Assembly (NCBI GenBank): GCA_004556745.1
Contig: SFFY01000057.1
Span: 1-13,167 of the forward strand
Length of the DNA: 13,167 nt
Direction of reading: 5' to 3'
DNA from: Bacteroidales bacterium
Lineage (GTDB): Bacteria; Bacteroidota; Bacteroidia; Bacteroidales; Bacteroidaceae
Position numbers and translations under genes: made by a program. Positions within the stretch are counted from its first letter, which is position 1; every line of letters starts with the position of its first letter. The notes beneath the pieces are model-generated. The model was not told where the DNA came from. It worked only from the letters and a program-made list of their open reading frames with translations, and did no database searches. Shown here piece after piece: positions 1 to 7,804 of the stretch.

Positions 1-14
1 TTTTTCTGTTTTTT

Positions 15-140
15 GCTTGTCCTGTGTGGGCGGGCGGGAACCGACCGCAGCCTTAGCAGATTAAGCAACAGACAAAAGTCGGCAGACTTTTAGGCTGGGC
101 TTAATCGGATAAGGCGAGCGATAGCCCACACAGGACAAGC
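15..140. repeat. Long imperfect inverted repeat (hairpin) at window start
   Basis: The outer arms GCTTGTCCTGTGTGGGC (15-31) and GCCCACACAGGACAAGC (124-140) are perfect 17-bp reverse complements. Further in, CCTTA and GATTAAGC (about 52-69) pair with GCTTAATC and TAAGG (about 99-114). The tip is AAAAGTC (74-80), loop GGCA, GACTTTT (85-91). The element lies downstream of the DUF4294 gene and could end its transcript, but no T-run follows the hairpin on that strand. Pieces of it (CGCAGCC and AAGGCGAGCG) match the palindromes at 9657 and 11828. The stretch 141-190 between the hairpin and the gene is T-rich, and I see nothing else in it. Confidence 0.8.
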
Positions 141-190
141 GGTTTTAATTGTTTTTGTCCCATCCAACCTAAAATGGTTTATTAAAAATC

Positions 191-814
191 TCACAGCACG
201 CCGCTTTCCACCTGCCTCACGATGCGTTCCAGTTCCTTGTCCTCGCCCTCAGGGTCGTAAGTCTTGTTGAGGCTTTGCCCGAAGAGAATGGCTATGCCTT
301 GGTAGAGGTTTGCCTTGAACGCGCCGACAAAGGCCTTGGCAATGTTGTAGCCCGTCTGGTTACATTCGCGGTCGATGAGCTTGATGAGGATTTTGCCCTG
401 CGAGCGCGTGAGCTTCTTCACCACTGGCGCATATTGCCGCTTGATGCCCTTCTCCACCAGCTTGATGTGCTCAGCGCGCGCCTTCTTGTCGGGCAGCGTT
501 TCGAGATAGTCGTAGGTTTCGATAATCGTGTATTTGGCCAGCTTGGCAAGCGGCAGGAGTTTCTTCACGTTGTAGACCGTGCGGTTGTAGCGCGTGCGCT
601 GGCGGTCGGTCATGCCAGTTTTCGGCGGATATTTGGGCAGCGTGGGGAAGATGACGTGCGGAATGCTGTCGCCCTTATACGCCGCCTTGCCCACGCGCAG
701 CTCGATAGGCGTTTCGGGTGGCAGGTCGCCCTGCGCCGCGGTGTCGCTCTGCGCAAGTAGCGGGAGCGGCAAGCAGAAGGCACACAATATATATATATAT
801 AGTCTTAGCATCAT
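191..814 (-). CDS. Secreted DUF4294-family protein
   Basis: From the ATG at 814 this is a 207-residue protein that I recognise as DUF4294, a Bacteroidota family of unknown function. The N-terminus is a classical signal peptide (Met-Met-Leu-Arg, then a hydrophobic LYIYILCAFCLPLPLL core, then A-Q-S), so it should be exported to the periplasm or outer membrane. After a linker of about 35 residues comes the conserved helical, basic domain, with YNVKKLLPLAKLAKY, SQGKILIKLIDRECNQTGY and the C-terminal FGQSLNKTYDPEGEDKELE. I chose ATG 814 over the in-frame TTG at 874 because the signal peptide then begins at residue 1. An equally good ATG follows at 811. The signal-peptide codons contain a (TA)n run at 786-799. 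The gene is divergent from rnr. No biochemical role can be read from the sequence. Confidence 0.85.
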   Translation of the reverse strand: MMLRLYIYILCAFCLPLPLLAQSDTAAQGDLPPETPIELRVGKAAYKGDSIPHVIFPTLPKYPPKTGMTDRQRTRYNRTVYNVKKLLPLAKLAKYTIIETYDYLETLPDKKARAEHIKLVEKGIKRQYAPVVKKLTRSQGKILIKLIDRECNQTGYNIAKAFVGAFKANLYQGIAILFGQSLNKTYDPEGEDKELERIVRQVESGVL

Positions 815-895
815 GACAGCGGCGAAATTAGTAAGAAAATTCCGTTTTATGCCGTTATTATATCTTAATTGCAAGCGCCTTTCCCCAAAATGTCG

Positions 896-903
896 TTACT
901 TTG
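896..903 (+). promoter_or_regulatory. Possible -7 promoter box for rnr
   Basis: TTACTTTG differs at one position from the Bacteroidota -7 consensus TAnnTTTG. It lies 30 bases before the rnr ATG, inside the short divergent gap. A TTG at 869-871 is a poor and slightly too distant -33 element. The call rests mostly on the -7 box and its position. Confidence 0.4.
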
Positions 904-933
904 CATATAAGATAATAGCAATATTCCCATTTT

Positions 934-3213
934 ATGGCAAAAAAGAACAAAGAGAAGGCTACGCGCCTGACGAAGAAAACGGCCTTGAAGCAGTTGCTCG
1001 AACTGTTTGAAAGCAATCCCGGGACAACTTATGAGGTGAAAGACCTCTTTCCGATACTCAAAGCAAAGAACCACCCCGCAAAGATGCTCGTGATGGACGC
1101 CTTGCAGGAACTCGTGCTCGACGACTATCTTACTACCGACGGCAAAGGACGCTACACCTCCGCCACCCGTTCCAACGTGATGGAGGGCACGTTCCGCCGC
1201 AAGCGCAACGGGCGCAACTCCTTCGTGCCCGACGACGGCGGCAAGAGCATTCTCGTGTGCGAGCGCAATTCCCTCGGCGCACTCGACGGCGACCGCGTGC
1301 GCGTCACGATGCTGGCACGCCGCCAAGGACATACCCGCGAGGCAGAAGTGACGGAAATCATCAAGCGCGCCCACGACCAGTTTGTCGGCACCGTGCAGGT
1401 GGAGCGCGGTTACGGCTTCCTCGTGTCCGAGAGCCGCGCCCTCGCCACCGATATCTTCATTCCCAAAGAAAATCTCGGCGCGGCGAAGAACGGCGACAAG
1501 GCCGTGGTAAAAATCACGGAGTGGCCCAAAGGCTCTAAAAGCCCGGTGGGCAAGGTGATTGACGTGCTCGGTCGTCCGGGCGACAATCAGACGGAGATGC
1601 ACGCCATTCTCGCCGAATACGGCCTGCCTTACAAATATCCGCAGAGCGTGGAGCGCGCCGCCGAACGCCTCGACCCCGGCATCACGCCCGAAGAGATTGC
1701 CCGCCGCGAAGACTTCCGCAGCGTCACCACCTTTACCATCGACCCACACGATGCAAAAGACTTCGACGACGCCCTTTCGCTGCGCAAACTTTCCGACGGC
1801 ACGTGGGAAGTGGGCGTGCATATCGCCGACGTGTCGCACTATGTGCAGGAAGGCGACATCATAGACCGCGAGGCGCAGAAACGTGCTACGAGCGTCTATC
1901 TCGTGGACCGCACCATACCCATGCTACCCGAGCGGCTCTGCAACTTTATCTGCTCGCTGCGTCCCGATGAGGAAAAGCTCGCCTACTCCACCATCTTTAA
2001 GATGAACGCGCGTGGCGAGGTGCTCTCGTGGCACTTGGCACACACGGTCATCAAGTCCGACCGCCGCTTCACCTACGAAGAGGTGCAGGCAATCCTTGAG
2101 CGCAACCGCGCCGCCTCCGAAGAAGACCTCGCCCTGCCCGGAGAGCATCCCGAGCCCCTGCCCGAGGGTGCGCCGCTTGAAGGCGAGTATGCCGAAGAAC
2201 TCGTGACGCTCAACCGCCTTGCCAAACTCTTGCGCCAAAAGCGGTTCAAGAACGGCGCCATCGGTTTCGACCGCGCAGAAGTGCGCTTCGAGATTGACGA
2301 GAAAGGGCATCCCGTAAGCACTTACGTGAAGGTAGCGAAAGATGCCAACAAACTCGTCGAGGAGTTCATGCTCCTTGCCAACCGCAGCGTGGCGGAGATG
2401 ATAGGTATCGTGCCGAAAGGCAAGAAACCCAAGACGCTACCCTACCGCATACACGACGTACCCGACCCCGAAAAGCTCGAGAAACTCTCGGCCTTCGTGG
2501 CCCGCTTCGGTCTGAAAGTGCGCACCGACGGCAGCAAGACGGAAGTGAGTAAGAGCCTCAATCGCCTGCTCGCCGACGTGAAGGGGCGCAAGGAAGAAAA
2601 CGTGGTAGAAATGGTGGCATTGCGTGCCATGATGAAAGCCCGTTACAGCGTGCACAACATCGGGCACTACGGCCTTATGTTCCAATATTACACGCATTTC
2701 ACCTCACCCATTCGCCGCTATCCCGACACGATGGTGCACCGCCTCCTCACGCGCTACGCCGAGGGCGGGCGGTCTGCCAATGCCGAAAAGTACGAAGACC
2801 TTTGCGAGCATTCCAGCGCCATGGAGCAGCTGGCGGCAACTGCCGAGCGCGCCAGCATCAAGTACAAGCAGGTAGAATTTATGGCCGACCGCCTCGGACA
2901 GGAGTTCGACGGCACGGTGAGCGGCGTCACGGAGTTCGGGCTTTATGTGGAGGTGGACGAGAACAAATGCGAGGGCATGGTACCCCTGCGCCAGTTGCTC
3001 GATGACTATTACGAGTTCGACGAACGCAATTTCTGCCTCGTCGGCCGCCGTTACCACAAGCGTTACGGTCTGGGCGACAAAGTGCGTATCCGCGTGGACC
3101 GCGCCAATATGGAGAAGCGGCAACTCGACTTTGTGCTTGTGAACGACGGCGATGCGCCGAAGCCTGCGCCCGCTGCCGCGCCGAAAGGAAAGGGAAAAAG
3201 GAAACGTTTTTAG
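934..3213 (+). CDS. rnr: Ribonuclease R (3'-5' exoribonuclease)
   Basis: A 759-residue RNase II/RNase R family protein of normal length for bacterial RNase R. It degrades structured RNA processively from the 3' end in the cytoplasm. Domains in order are an N-terminal winged-helix-like region (about 10-75), two cold-shock/OB segments (about 85-240), the RNB catalytic domain (about 255-610), an S1 domain (about 655-740) and a short basic tail (KGKGKRKRF). The catalytic metal site is intact: DPHDAKDFDD at residues 270-279 carries the four conserved acidic positions. The RNB signature TSPIRRYPD is at 590-598, and the S1 domain opens with GQEFDGTVSGVTEFG. The long N-terminal HTH and basic C-terminus favour RNase R over RNase II. 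No SD precedes the ATG, which is normal for the phylum. The TAG stop is the first triplet of a repeat element. Confidence 0.97.
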   Translation: MAKKNKEKATRLTKKTALKQLLELFESNPGTTYEVKDLFPILKAKNHPAKMLVMDALQELVLDDYLTTDGKGRYTSATRSNVMEGTFRRKRNGRNSFVPDDGGKSILVCERNSLGALDGDRVRVTMLARRQGHTREAEVTEIIKRAHDQFVGTVQVERGYGFLVSESRALATDIFIPKENLGAAKNGDKAVVKITEWPKGSKSPVGKVIDVLGRPGDNQTEMHAILAEYGLPYKYPQSVERAAERLDPGITPEEIARREDFRSVTTFTIDPHDAKDFDDALSLRKLSDGTWEVGVHIADVSHYVQEGDIIDREAQKRATSVYLVDRTIPMLPERLCNFICSLRPDEEKLAYSTIFKMNARGEVLSWHLAHTVIKSDRRFTYEEVQAILERNRAASEEDLALPGEHPEPLPEGAPLEGEYAEELVTLNRLAKLLRQKRFKNGAIGFDRAEVRFEIDEKGHPVSTYVKVAKDANKLVEEFMLLANRSVAEMIGIVPKGKKPKTLPYRIHDVPDPEKLEKLSAFVARFGLKVRTDGSKTEVSKSLNRLLADVKGRKEENVVEMVALRAMMKARYSVHNIGHYGLMFQYYTHFTSPIRRYPDTMVHRLLTRYAEGGRSANAEKYEDLCEHSSAMEQLAATAERASIKYKQVEFMADRLGQEFDGTVSGVTEFGLYVEVDENKCEGMVPLRQLLDDYYEFDERNFCLVGRRYHKRYGLGDKVRIRVDRANMEKRQLDFVLVNDGDAPKPAPAAAPKGKGKRKRF

Positions 3214-3321
3214 TAAACAAGTAAACGAGTATACGAGTAAACAAGACAAGTTACCTATATAAAAATAGTTTGCAAGACATTTCTATCTCGTCTACTCGTT
3301 TACTTGTTAACTCGTCTACTA
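3211..3321. repeat. 110-bp palindromic octamer element, copy A
   Basis: Each 36-bp arm is made of four degenerate TAAACRAG octamers in inverted orientation. The left arm starts TAGTAAACAAG and the right arm ends CTCGTCTACTA. By eye 29 of 36 arm positions are complementary, around an AT-rich core of about 39 bp. A near copy lies at 7676-7785, with about 88 of 100 aligned positions identical outside the AT-rich centre. The first three bases are the stop codon of rnr. It is non-coding, and no transposase is nearby. Confidence 0.85.
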
Positions 3322-3366
3322 AAAATTCTACGAAACAAATGATCCATTAACCTTACAAATATTACC

Positions 3367-3918
3367 ATGAAGAAAATCTTTATCATTGCAGCCTCTGCTT
3401 TGCTGCTCGCCGCTTGTGGCGGCAACAAAACCGAAAATGCCTCCGGCGAAAACGCCGATGCTTCCGTTCAAGAACTTACCGCAGAACTCGACCAAGCACT
3501 TGCCGGCGAGCAACCTGACGGCAAGGAAGTGGAGGACCTTATGAAACGCGGGCAAGATGCCGTGCAGGAACTGATGGCCAAGGGCGACAGCGCTGCTGCC
3601 CGTGCCTATGCCGACCGCCTCAATGCCTACGTACAGGCCAATATCGAGAAGATCAAGGCCGCCGCACCCAATGCCGGGGGACTTTTAGAAGAAGTGGCCG
3701 CCAAGGGCGAGCAAACGGTTGATGAGGCAAAGGAACGTGCCGAAGAAGCCGTTGAAGAGGCGAAAGACCGCGCCGAACAGGCTGCTGCCGAAGCCAAGGA
3801 ACAGGCAAAGGCTGCCGCCGAGCAGAAAGTCACGGAAGCCGAAGAGGCTGCCAAGGCAAAGGTGAACGATGCTGTGAACAAAGGTATTGACCGCCTTAAC
3901 AATGCACTGAAAAAATAA
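3367..3918 (+). CDS. Small lipoprotein with LEA-like 11-residue helical repeats
   Basis: A 183-residue predicted lipoprotein. The signal peptide KKIFIIAASALLLAAC has a lipobox ending at Cys17, followed by Gly-Gly-Asn, so lipid attachment and membrane anchoring are likely. Residues 34-100 look helical. Residues 117-171 form five consecutive 11-residue repeats of the type AVEEAKDRAEQ, very rich in Ala, Glu and Lys. This is the pattern of long amphipathic helices seen in LEA group 3 and apolipoprotein-like proteins. Such helices can lie on membranes or form extended coiled coils, but function cannot be assigned from composition. There is one conventional ATG, without SD. The gene follows rnr in the same direction but is separated by the repeat element, so it probably has its own promoter. 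A strong hairpin terminator follows. Confidence 0.85.
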   Translation: MKKIFIIAASALLLAACGGNKTENASGENADASVQELTAELDQALAGEQPDGKEVEDLMKRGQDAVQELMAKGDSAAARAYADRLNAYVQANIEKIKAAAPNAGGLLEEVAAKGEQTVDEAKERAEEAVEEAKDRAEQAAAEAKEQAKAAAEQKVTEAEEAAKAKVNDAVNKGIDRLNNALKK

Positions 3919-3938
3919 GGCGTACGCCCATATATTTA

Positions 3939-3980
3939 CCAAAAGAGAGGTCTCTGTTAGTGCAGAGACCTCTCTTTTGG
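3939..3980. terminator. Bidirectional intrinsic terminator
   Basis: A perfect 18-bp stem runs from 3939-3956 to 3963-3980 with the loop TTAGTG. The inner arm is AAAAGAGAGGTCTCTG, and its A-run becomes a U-run on either strand. It sits between the lipoprotein gene and the convergent TatD-family gene and can end both transcripts. Confidence 0.9.
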
Positions 3981-3998
3981 CTTTTCCGCCATTTATGT

Positions 3999-4796
3999 TT
4001 ATTCGGAAAAGGCGAGGGGAAAAAGGGATGCGGTGGTTTGCAGGAGTTGCTCCGCCACAACGTCGGGCGCAAGTTCGTAGATTTCCGATAACTTCTGGAC
4101 CACGAGCGGCAGATATGCCGGTTCATTGCGCTTGCCGCGATGAGGCGTGGGGGCGAGATAGGGCGAGTCGGTCTCTGCCACGATGCGCGAGAGCGGCACG
4201 GCAGCGCGGAGCGCGGCGGGCAGGGTGGACTTCTTGAAAGTGACCACGCCGCCAACGCCCAATGCAAAGCCGGGAAACGTTTCAAGCAGTTCGGCGGCCT
4301 CATCGGCCGTGCCGCCAAAGCAGTGGAACACGCCCGTGAGCTGCGAAGCATAGGGGCGCAAGGCTTCTACGGTTTCCCGATGCGCTGAGCGGCTGTGCAC
4401 CATGAGCGGCAAACCATAGCGCAACGCCCATTCCGCCTGGTGCACAAAGGCAGCAATTTGCTCCTCGCGCCGCGAAGCGTCCCAATAGAGGTCAATGCCG
4501 ACTTCGCCGACGGCAATAAACTCTGCCGAGTGGCTTGTAAGCATTTGCTCCATCTCATCAAGCACGGGCTGAGGGTCGGGCGGCAGTTCCGTGGGGTGGA
4601 GACCAATCATGGGATAGCACAGACCAGGATTCTGGCGGCACAGACAGAGCATCGGTTCCACGGAAGCGGCATCGATATTCGGCAGAAAGATTTTCTGCGC
4701 ACCTGCCTCTATAGCACGGCCGACGACTTCGGCGCGGTCGGCATCGAAGTCGTCGGTATAGATATGCGCGTGGGTGTCAATGAAGGGGAATGGCAA
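3999..4796 (-). CDS. TatD-family metal-dependent hydrolase/DNase
   Basis: A 265-residue TIM-barrel amidohydrolase of the TatD family, normal in length. Family members are cytoplasmic metal-dependent nucleases or related phosphoesterases (E. coli TatD, YcfH and YjjV). All metal ligands are visible: H9 and H11 in DTHAH, E98 in GEVGID, H134 in MVHSR, H158 in FHCFGG and D210 in AETDSPYLAPTP. Sequence alone does not separate the three E. coli subtypes, so I give no symbol. The best start is a TTG at 4796, because no in-frame ATG lies between it and the upstream gene and the DTHAH motif must stay near the N-terminus. It is the last gene of the probable porQ, cmk, polyprenyl synthase operon, 25 bp after the preceding stop. 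Confidence 0.93.
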   Translation of the reverse strand: MPFPFIDTHAHIYTDDFDADRAEVVGRAIEAGAQKIFLPNIDAASVEPMLCLCRQNPGLCYPMIGLHPTELPPDPQPVLDEMEQMLTSHSAEFIAVGEVGIDLYWDASRREEQIAAFVHQAEWALRYGLPLMVHSRSAHRETVEALRPYASQLTGVFHCFGGTADEAAELLETFPGFALGVGGVVTFKKSTLPAALRAAVPLSRIVAETDSPYLAPTPHRGKRNEPAYLPLVVQKLSEIYELAPDVVAEQLLQTTASLFPLAFSE

Positions 4797-4821
4797 AATT
4801 TTATTAGAGTCAAAAGGGTTG

Positions 4822-5784
4822 TTATGATTTGCGTCCGAGCAAGGAACCGGCGTATTGCCGCAAGGGTGCTACCCGCTCTGCCGGCAAGGGAAGGGCATCG
4901 AGGGCGGCGAGGGCTTCTTTATAAAGATTGTCTATGGTTTGGAGCGTGAGGGGGCTGATGCCGAGTACATCGTAGATATGCGTAACGGCGGCAATCTTTT
5001 CCTCTGCGGGCATTTCGCCGTCGGCAAGGAGCGCGAGCAACCGCTGCTTCTCGGCGCCATCGGCGCGGTTGAGGGCGTTGATGAGCAGATAAGTTTTTTT
5101 GCCGCAAAGTATGTCGCCGCCTATTTTCTTGCCAAACACTTTCGGGTCGCCGTACACGTCGAGCCAGTCGTCCTGCACCTGAAAAGCCAAGCCCATTTTC
5201 TCGGCAAAGCGATAGAGCGTGCCGGCATCTTCGGGCGAAGCGCCGGCCGCCAATGCCCCGGCCTTGGCGGCACAGCCCAGCAGCACGGAGGTCTTGAGCC
5301 GTATCATTTCCATGTATTCGCCTTCAGAAACATCGCTGCGACGCTCGAAATTGACATCATATTGCTGTCCCTCGCAAATTTCGAGCGCTGTGTTTGCAAA
5401 GAGTTGGAGGATTTGCTCCTTGCCCTCGCAACGGGCTTCAATAAAATGACGGAATGCCAAAATCAGCATGGCATCGCCCGAGAGCACGGCCGTATTGGAG
5501 TCCCACTTCTTATGCACCGTGGGTTTGCCGCGCCGTACGTCGGCGTTGTCCATAAGGTCGTCGTGCAGGAGCGTATGGTTGTGATAGGTTTCAAGTCCTA
5601 TGGCCAAGGGCAGCGCGGTGTCGATATCGTCCTTAAAGAGCGAGTAAGAAAGCAGCAGCAGCGTGGGGCGCAACCGCTTGCCGCCCATGGAGAGCACGTA
5701 GCTGATAGGCTCGTAAAGTCCCTCGGGCTGAGTGGGGTAAGGGATATGCGACAAATATTTTTCAATCTTTTCTGTGAGCGTCAT
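4822..5784 (-). CDS. Polyprenyl (geranylgeranyl/farnesyl-type) diphosphate synthase
   Basis: A 320-residue trans-isoprenyl diphosphate synthase. It condenses IPP with an allylic diphosphate to make a linear prenyl diphosphate for quinones, carriers or other isoprenoids. GGKRLRP (34-40) binds IPP. The first aspartate-rich motif is DDLMD (75-79) inside LLHDDLMDN, followed by the conserved RRGKPTVH. The second is DDWLD (205-209) in FQVQDDWLDVYGD, followed by the KK-GGDI region near 219-225. The first motif is DDxxD without the two-residue insertion usual in bacterial farnesyl synthases of the IspA type. Chain length cannot be read with confidence, so I give no symbol. The gene begins 13 bp after the cmk stop, across a TA-rich spacer, and no SD is present. 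ispH, which supplies its substrates, lies 3 kb away. Confidence 0.93.
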   Translation of the reverse strand: MTLTEKIEKYLSHIPYPTQPEGLYEPISYVLSMGGKRLRPTLLLLSYSLFKDDIDTALPLAIGLETYHNHTLLHDDLMDNADVRRGKPTVHKKWDSNTAVLSGDAMLILAFRHFIEARCEGKEQILQLFANTALEICEGQQYDVNFERRSDVSEGEYMEMIRLKTSVLLGCAAKAGALAAGASPEDAGTLYRFAEKMGLAFQVQDDWLDVYGDPKVFGKKIGGDILCGKKTYLLINALNRADGAEKQRLLALLADGEMPAEEKIAAVTHIYDVLGISPLTLQTIDNLYKEALAALDALPLPAERVAPLRQYAGSLLGRKS

Positions 5785-5797
5785 GGATATATATATA

Positions 5798-6496
5798 TTA
5801 TTGTATAGTATTTACTGCCTTTTGGAATGCCTTCCACAGCCACGCGTCTTGTTCTTCAATTGTCATGTTGCTATTGTCGAGCACAAGTGCATCGGGGGCT
5901 TGGCGCAGCGGTGCAACGGCGCGGTGGGAATCAATGTAATCGCGTTCGCGCACATTGGCCAAAATCTGCTCAAACTCCACTTCTTCGCCCTTTGCCCGTA
6001 GTTCGTCGTAGCGGCGGCGGGCACGCACCTCGTCGGAGGCGGTGACAAATATTTTGAGTTCGGCATTGGGAAATACGGCGGTGCCGATGTCACGGCCGTC
6101 CATCACGATGCCTTTCTCCTTGCCCATAAGTTGCTGCTGGCGCGTCATAGCCTCGCGCACAAAGGGCAGGGCCGCCACGGGGCTGACACGGTTGCTTACC
6201 TCCATGCCCCTGATTTCCTTTTCCACCACTACGCCGCCGAGGCACGCGAGGGGTTTGCCTGTCTCTTCGTCGAGACGGAAGGAAACGGACACGCCCGGCA
6301 TCAGGCTTTCCAAGCGCGCAGCGTCGAGGCTGCCATCTGCCGCAAAGCAACCATTCTGAATAGCAAAAAGCGTCACGGCACGGTACATCGCGCCGGTGTC
6401 CACATATATATAGCCTGCCTCGCGGGCGAGCTTTTTGGCCATTGTGCTTTTGCCGCAGGAAGAATGCCCGTCAATGGCCACGGTGATTTTTTTCAT
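5798..6496 (-). CDS. cmk: Cytidylate kinase
   Basis: A 232-residue (d)CMP kinase that phosphorylates CMP and dCMP to the diphosphates with ATP in the cytoplasm. The P-loop is GHSSCGKST (10-18). The family's DTGAMYR lies at 33-39, the CMP-binding DGRDIGT at 133-139, and the lid and substrate region RERDYIDSHRAVAPL at 183-197. Length and motif order are normal. The ATG at 6496 has no SD. The 73-bp gap to porQ upstream holds octamer repeats and a perfect palindrome rather than an obvious promoter. A porQ, cmk, ispH order is, as I recall, common in Bacteroidales. Here only the porQ-cmk pair is kept. Confidence 0.97.
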   Translation of the reverse strand: MKKITVAIDGHSSCGKSTMAKKLAREAGYIYVDTGAMYRAVTLFAIQNGCFAADGSLDAARLESLMPGVSVSFRLDEETGKPLACLGGVVVEKEIRGMEVSNRVSPVAALPFVREAMTRQQQLMGKEKGIVMDGRDIGTAVFPNAELKIFVTASDEVRARRRYDELRAKGEEVEFEQILANVRERDYIDSHRAVAPLRQAPDALVLDNSNMTIEEQDAWLWKAFQKAVNTIQ

Positions 6497-6506
6497 AATG
6501 TTCTTT

Positions 6507-6562
6507 TAGTAAACGAGTAGGGGCGTTTTGCAAAACGCCCAAAAGTAAACGAGTAAACGAGA
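6507..6562. repeat. Octamer repeats interrupted by a 20-bp perfect palindrome
   Basis: TAGTAAACGAG at 6507 is followed by GGGCGTTTTGCAAAACGCCC (6521-6540), a perfect 20-bp palindrome, and then by more GTAAACGA octamers to about 6562. The repeat fills the porQ-cmk gap. The palindrome could form a hairpin in the operon transcript. A related GGGCG palindrome is at 10858-10876. Confidence 0.75.
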
Positions 6563-6569
6563 TTCTTTG

Positions 6570-7565
6570 TTATTTAAATGAGTAGGCCAGGCTGCCCATA
6601 ATGGAAGACGCCGCCAAATGATAGCGGGCGTACGACAGTCCGAATTTAAATCCTTTCAGGTCTATACCCGCGCCAAAAGAGAGGCCGGCCAGTTTGGAAG
6701 AGCCAGAGGCTTTCAGTTCGTAGGCGCGGCGGAAGTTATAGCCGGCGGCGATGTAAAGATAGTTAGTCGGCAAGATGTCCAGACCCACAACGAAATGGTT
6801 GAGCAGTTTTGAGCCGAATTTTACCTTCTTGGACTCGGCATCGGGCAGGGCATAATAGTCCGACTTCCAGCGCGTCACGTCGGTAAAAGCGGCATGGATG
6901 CGCACGGGCAGGTGGTCGAAACCTTTTGAAAAGCCGAGCGTGAGGGTAAAAGGCAGGTGCGTCTTCATGCCGTCGTCGTAGGCTTTGACCTGCGTGCCGA
7001 TGTTCTGCACCGAGAGCGAGGCCGAGAGGTCCTGCTCCTCGTCGAAATAGTTAAGGCCGAGGTCTACGGCAAGTGCCACAGAGGAGTAGTCCGCCAGTTT
7101 TGAGTAAATCATCTTCAAGGCCGCGCCGCCCGTCCATCGGTCGGAAAAGAGATAACTGTAGCCGCAGTTGATGACGATGTCTTTCGGCGCGAACTCGCCG
7201 AGCACGCGCCCCTCCGCGTCCGTTTCGTCCATCTTTCCGTAGTTCATATATTGCATGGCAAGCGCAGCCGTGTGGCGTTCGCCAAAGGCGTGTACATATT
7301 GCGCGCCCATCCACGACGAGCCGCCGGCGTAGGTCATAAAGTCCAGCCCTGCCGACTTGCCCGACACGTTGGCGTAGAGCGCAGGGTTTGCCCAGCCTGC
7401 TGCCGGCGTGTCCTCCACAAGCGTGTTGTTCACGCCGCCGAGCGCGGCCACGTGCACCGACACCGGCAACCTCACGGCGTTGAATGAGGAAGAATATTCC
7501 TGCGCACGTCCCGAAAGGAATACGCTAAACAGGAAACATAAGGCTGCGGTTAGGCTTTTTTTCAT
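6570..7565 (-). CDS. porQ: PorQ, type IX secretion system outer-membrane protein
   Basis: A 331-residue member of the PorV/PorQ family of outer-membrane beta-barrels. In the type IX secretion system PorQ works with PorZ in the cell-surface attachment complex (PorU, PorV, PorZ, PorQ), which processes and anchors cargo proteins. A signal peptide (about 1-21, ending G-R-A before Q) is followed by the family's N-terminal region with AALGGVNNTLVED and GWANPALY (57-64). Alternating hydrophobic/polar strands follow to the end, and the final strand GSLAYSFK is barrel-like. Length and the following cmk gene support PorQ over PorV. No other type IX component or sorted cargo (C-terminal domain protein) is in the window, so whether the system is complete cannot be judged. 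A good -7 promoter box lies 22 bases upstream of the ATG. Confidence 0.9.
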   Translation of the reverse strand: MKKSLTAALCFLFSVFLSGRAQEYSSSFNAVRLPVSVHVAALGGVNNTLVEDTPAAGWANPALYANVSGKSAGLDFMTYAGGSSWMGAQYVHAFGERHTAALAMQYMNYGKMDETDAEGRVLGEFAPKDIVINCGYSYLFSDRWTGGAALKMIYSKLADYSSVALAVDLGLNYFDEEQDLSASLSVQNIGTQVKAYDDGMKTHLPFTLTLGFSKGFDHLPVRIHAAFTDVTRWKSDYYALPDAESKKVKFGSKLLNHFVVGLDILPTNYLYIAAGYNFRRAYELKASGSSKLAGLSFGAGIDLKGFKFGLSYARYHLAASSIMGSLAYSFK

Positions 7566-7587
7566 TGCTTAAACGGAAAATAGTGGT

Positions 7588-7595
7588 CAAAGATA
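7588..7595 (-). promoter_or_regulatory. -7 promoter box of the porQ operon
   Basis: On the minus strand this is TATCTTTG, a perfect match to the Bacteroidota consensus TAnnTTTG. It ends 22 bases before the porQ ATG, implying a leader of roughly 15 nt. I do not see a clear TTTG -33 element. Confidence 0.65.
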
Positions 7596-7675
7596 CTATA
7601 AATTTAGTTTTTGGCAGTAATTTTGCCGTATGAAAAGCCCGTTTTCGGCTCTTCGGCGATGTTTAGCTCGTATAT

Positions 7676-7785
7676 TAGTAAACAAGTTTACGAGTATACA
7701 AGTAAACAAGATAGGTTACTCATATATATAATATATCAAGGCATTTTTGTCTCGTCTACTCGTCTACTTGTTTACTCGTCTACTA
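7676..7785. repeat. 110-bp palindromic octamer element, copy B
   Basis: Near copy of the element at 3211-3321, in the same orientation. It starts TAGTAAACAAG and ends CTCGTCTACTA, with four octamers per arm and a shared core flank TCTCGTCTACTCG. The most variable part is the AT-rich centre around 7722-7735. It lies in the divergent gap between porQ and the tonB-type gene, so here it does not supply a stop codon. Confidence 0.85.
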
Positions 7786-7804
7786 AATCTGAAAGCATTA
7801 GAGT

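Noticed and set aside
784..800. (TA)n run as a phase-variable tract in the DUF4294 gene
   Set aside because: The run is short, encodes the Tyr-Ile-Tyr-Ile of a normal signal peptide, and similar TAT-ATA codon pairs occur in cmk and truA, so codon usage explains it.
865..1839. Open frame of 324 codons antisense to rnr
   Set aside because: It lies opposite the RNase R catalytic frame. Its His/Ala/Val-rich translation has no recognisable domain, as expected for an antisense frame of GC-rich coding DNA.
3214..3366. Small coding region in the rnr-lipoprotein gap
   Set aside because: The stretch is a palindromic repeat with stops in all three plus-strand frames. The open minus-strand frame comes from the repeat unit lacking stops on that strand.
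4855..5808. Open frame of 317 codons on the plus strand
   Set aside because: It lies opposite the polyprenyl diphosphate synthase gene, whose motifs are complete. The antisense translation shows no family features.
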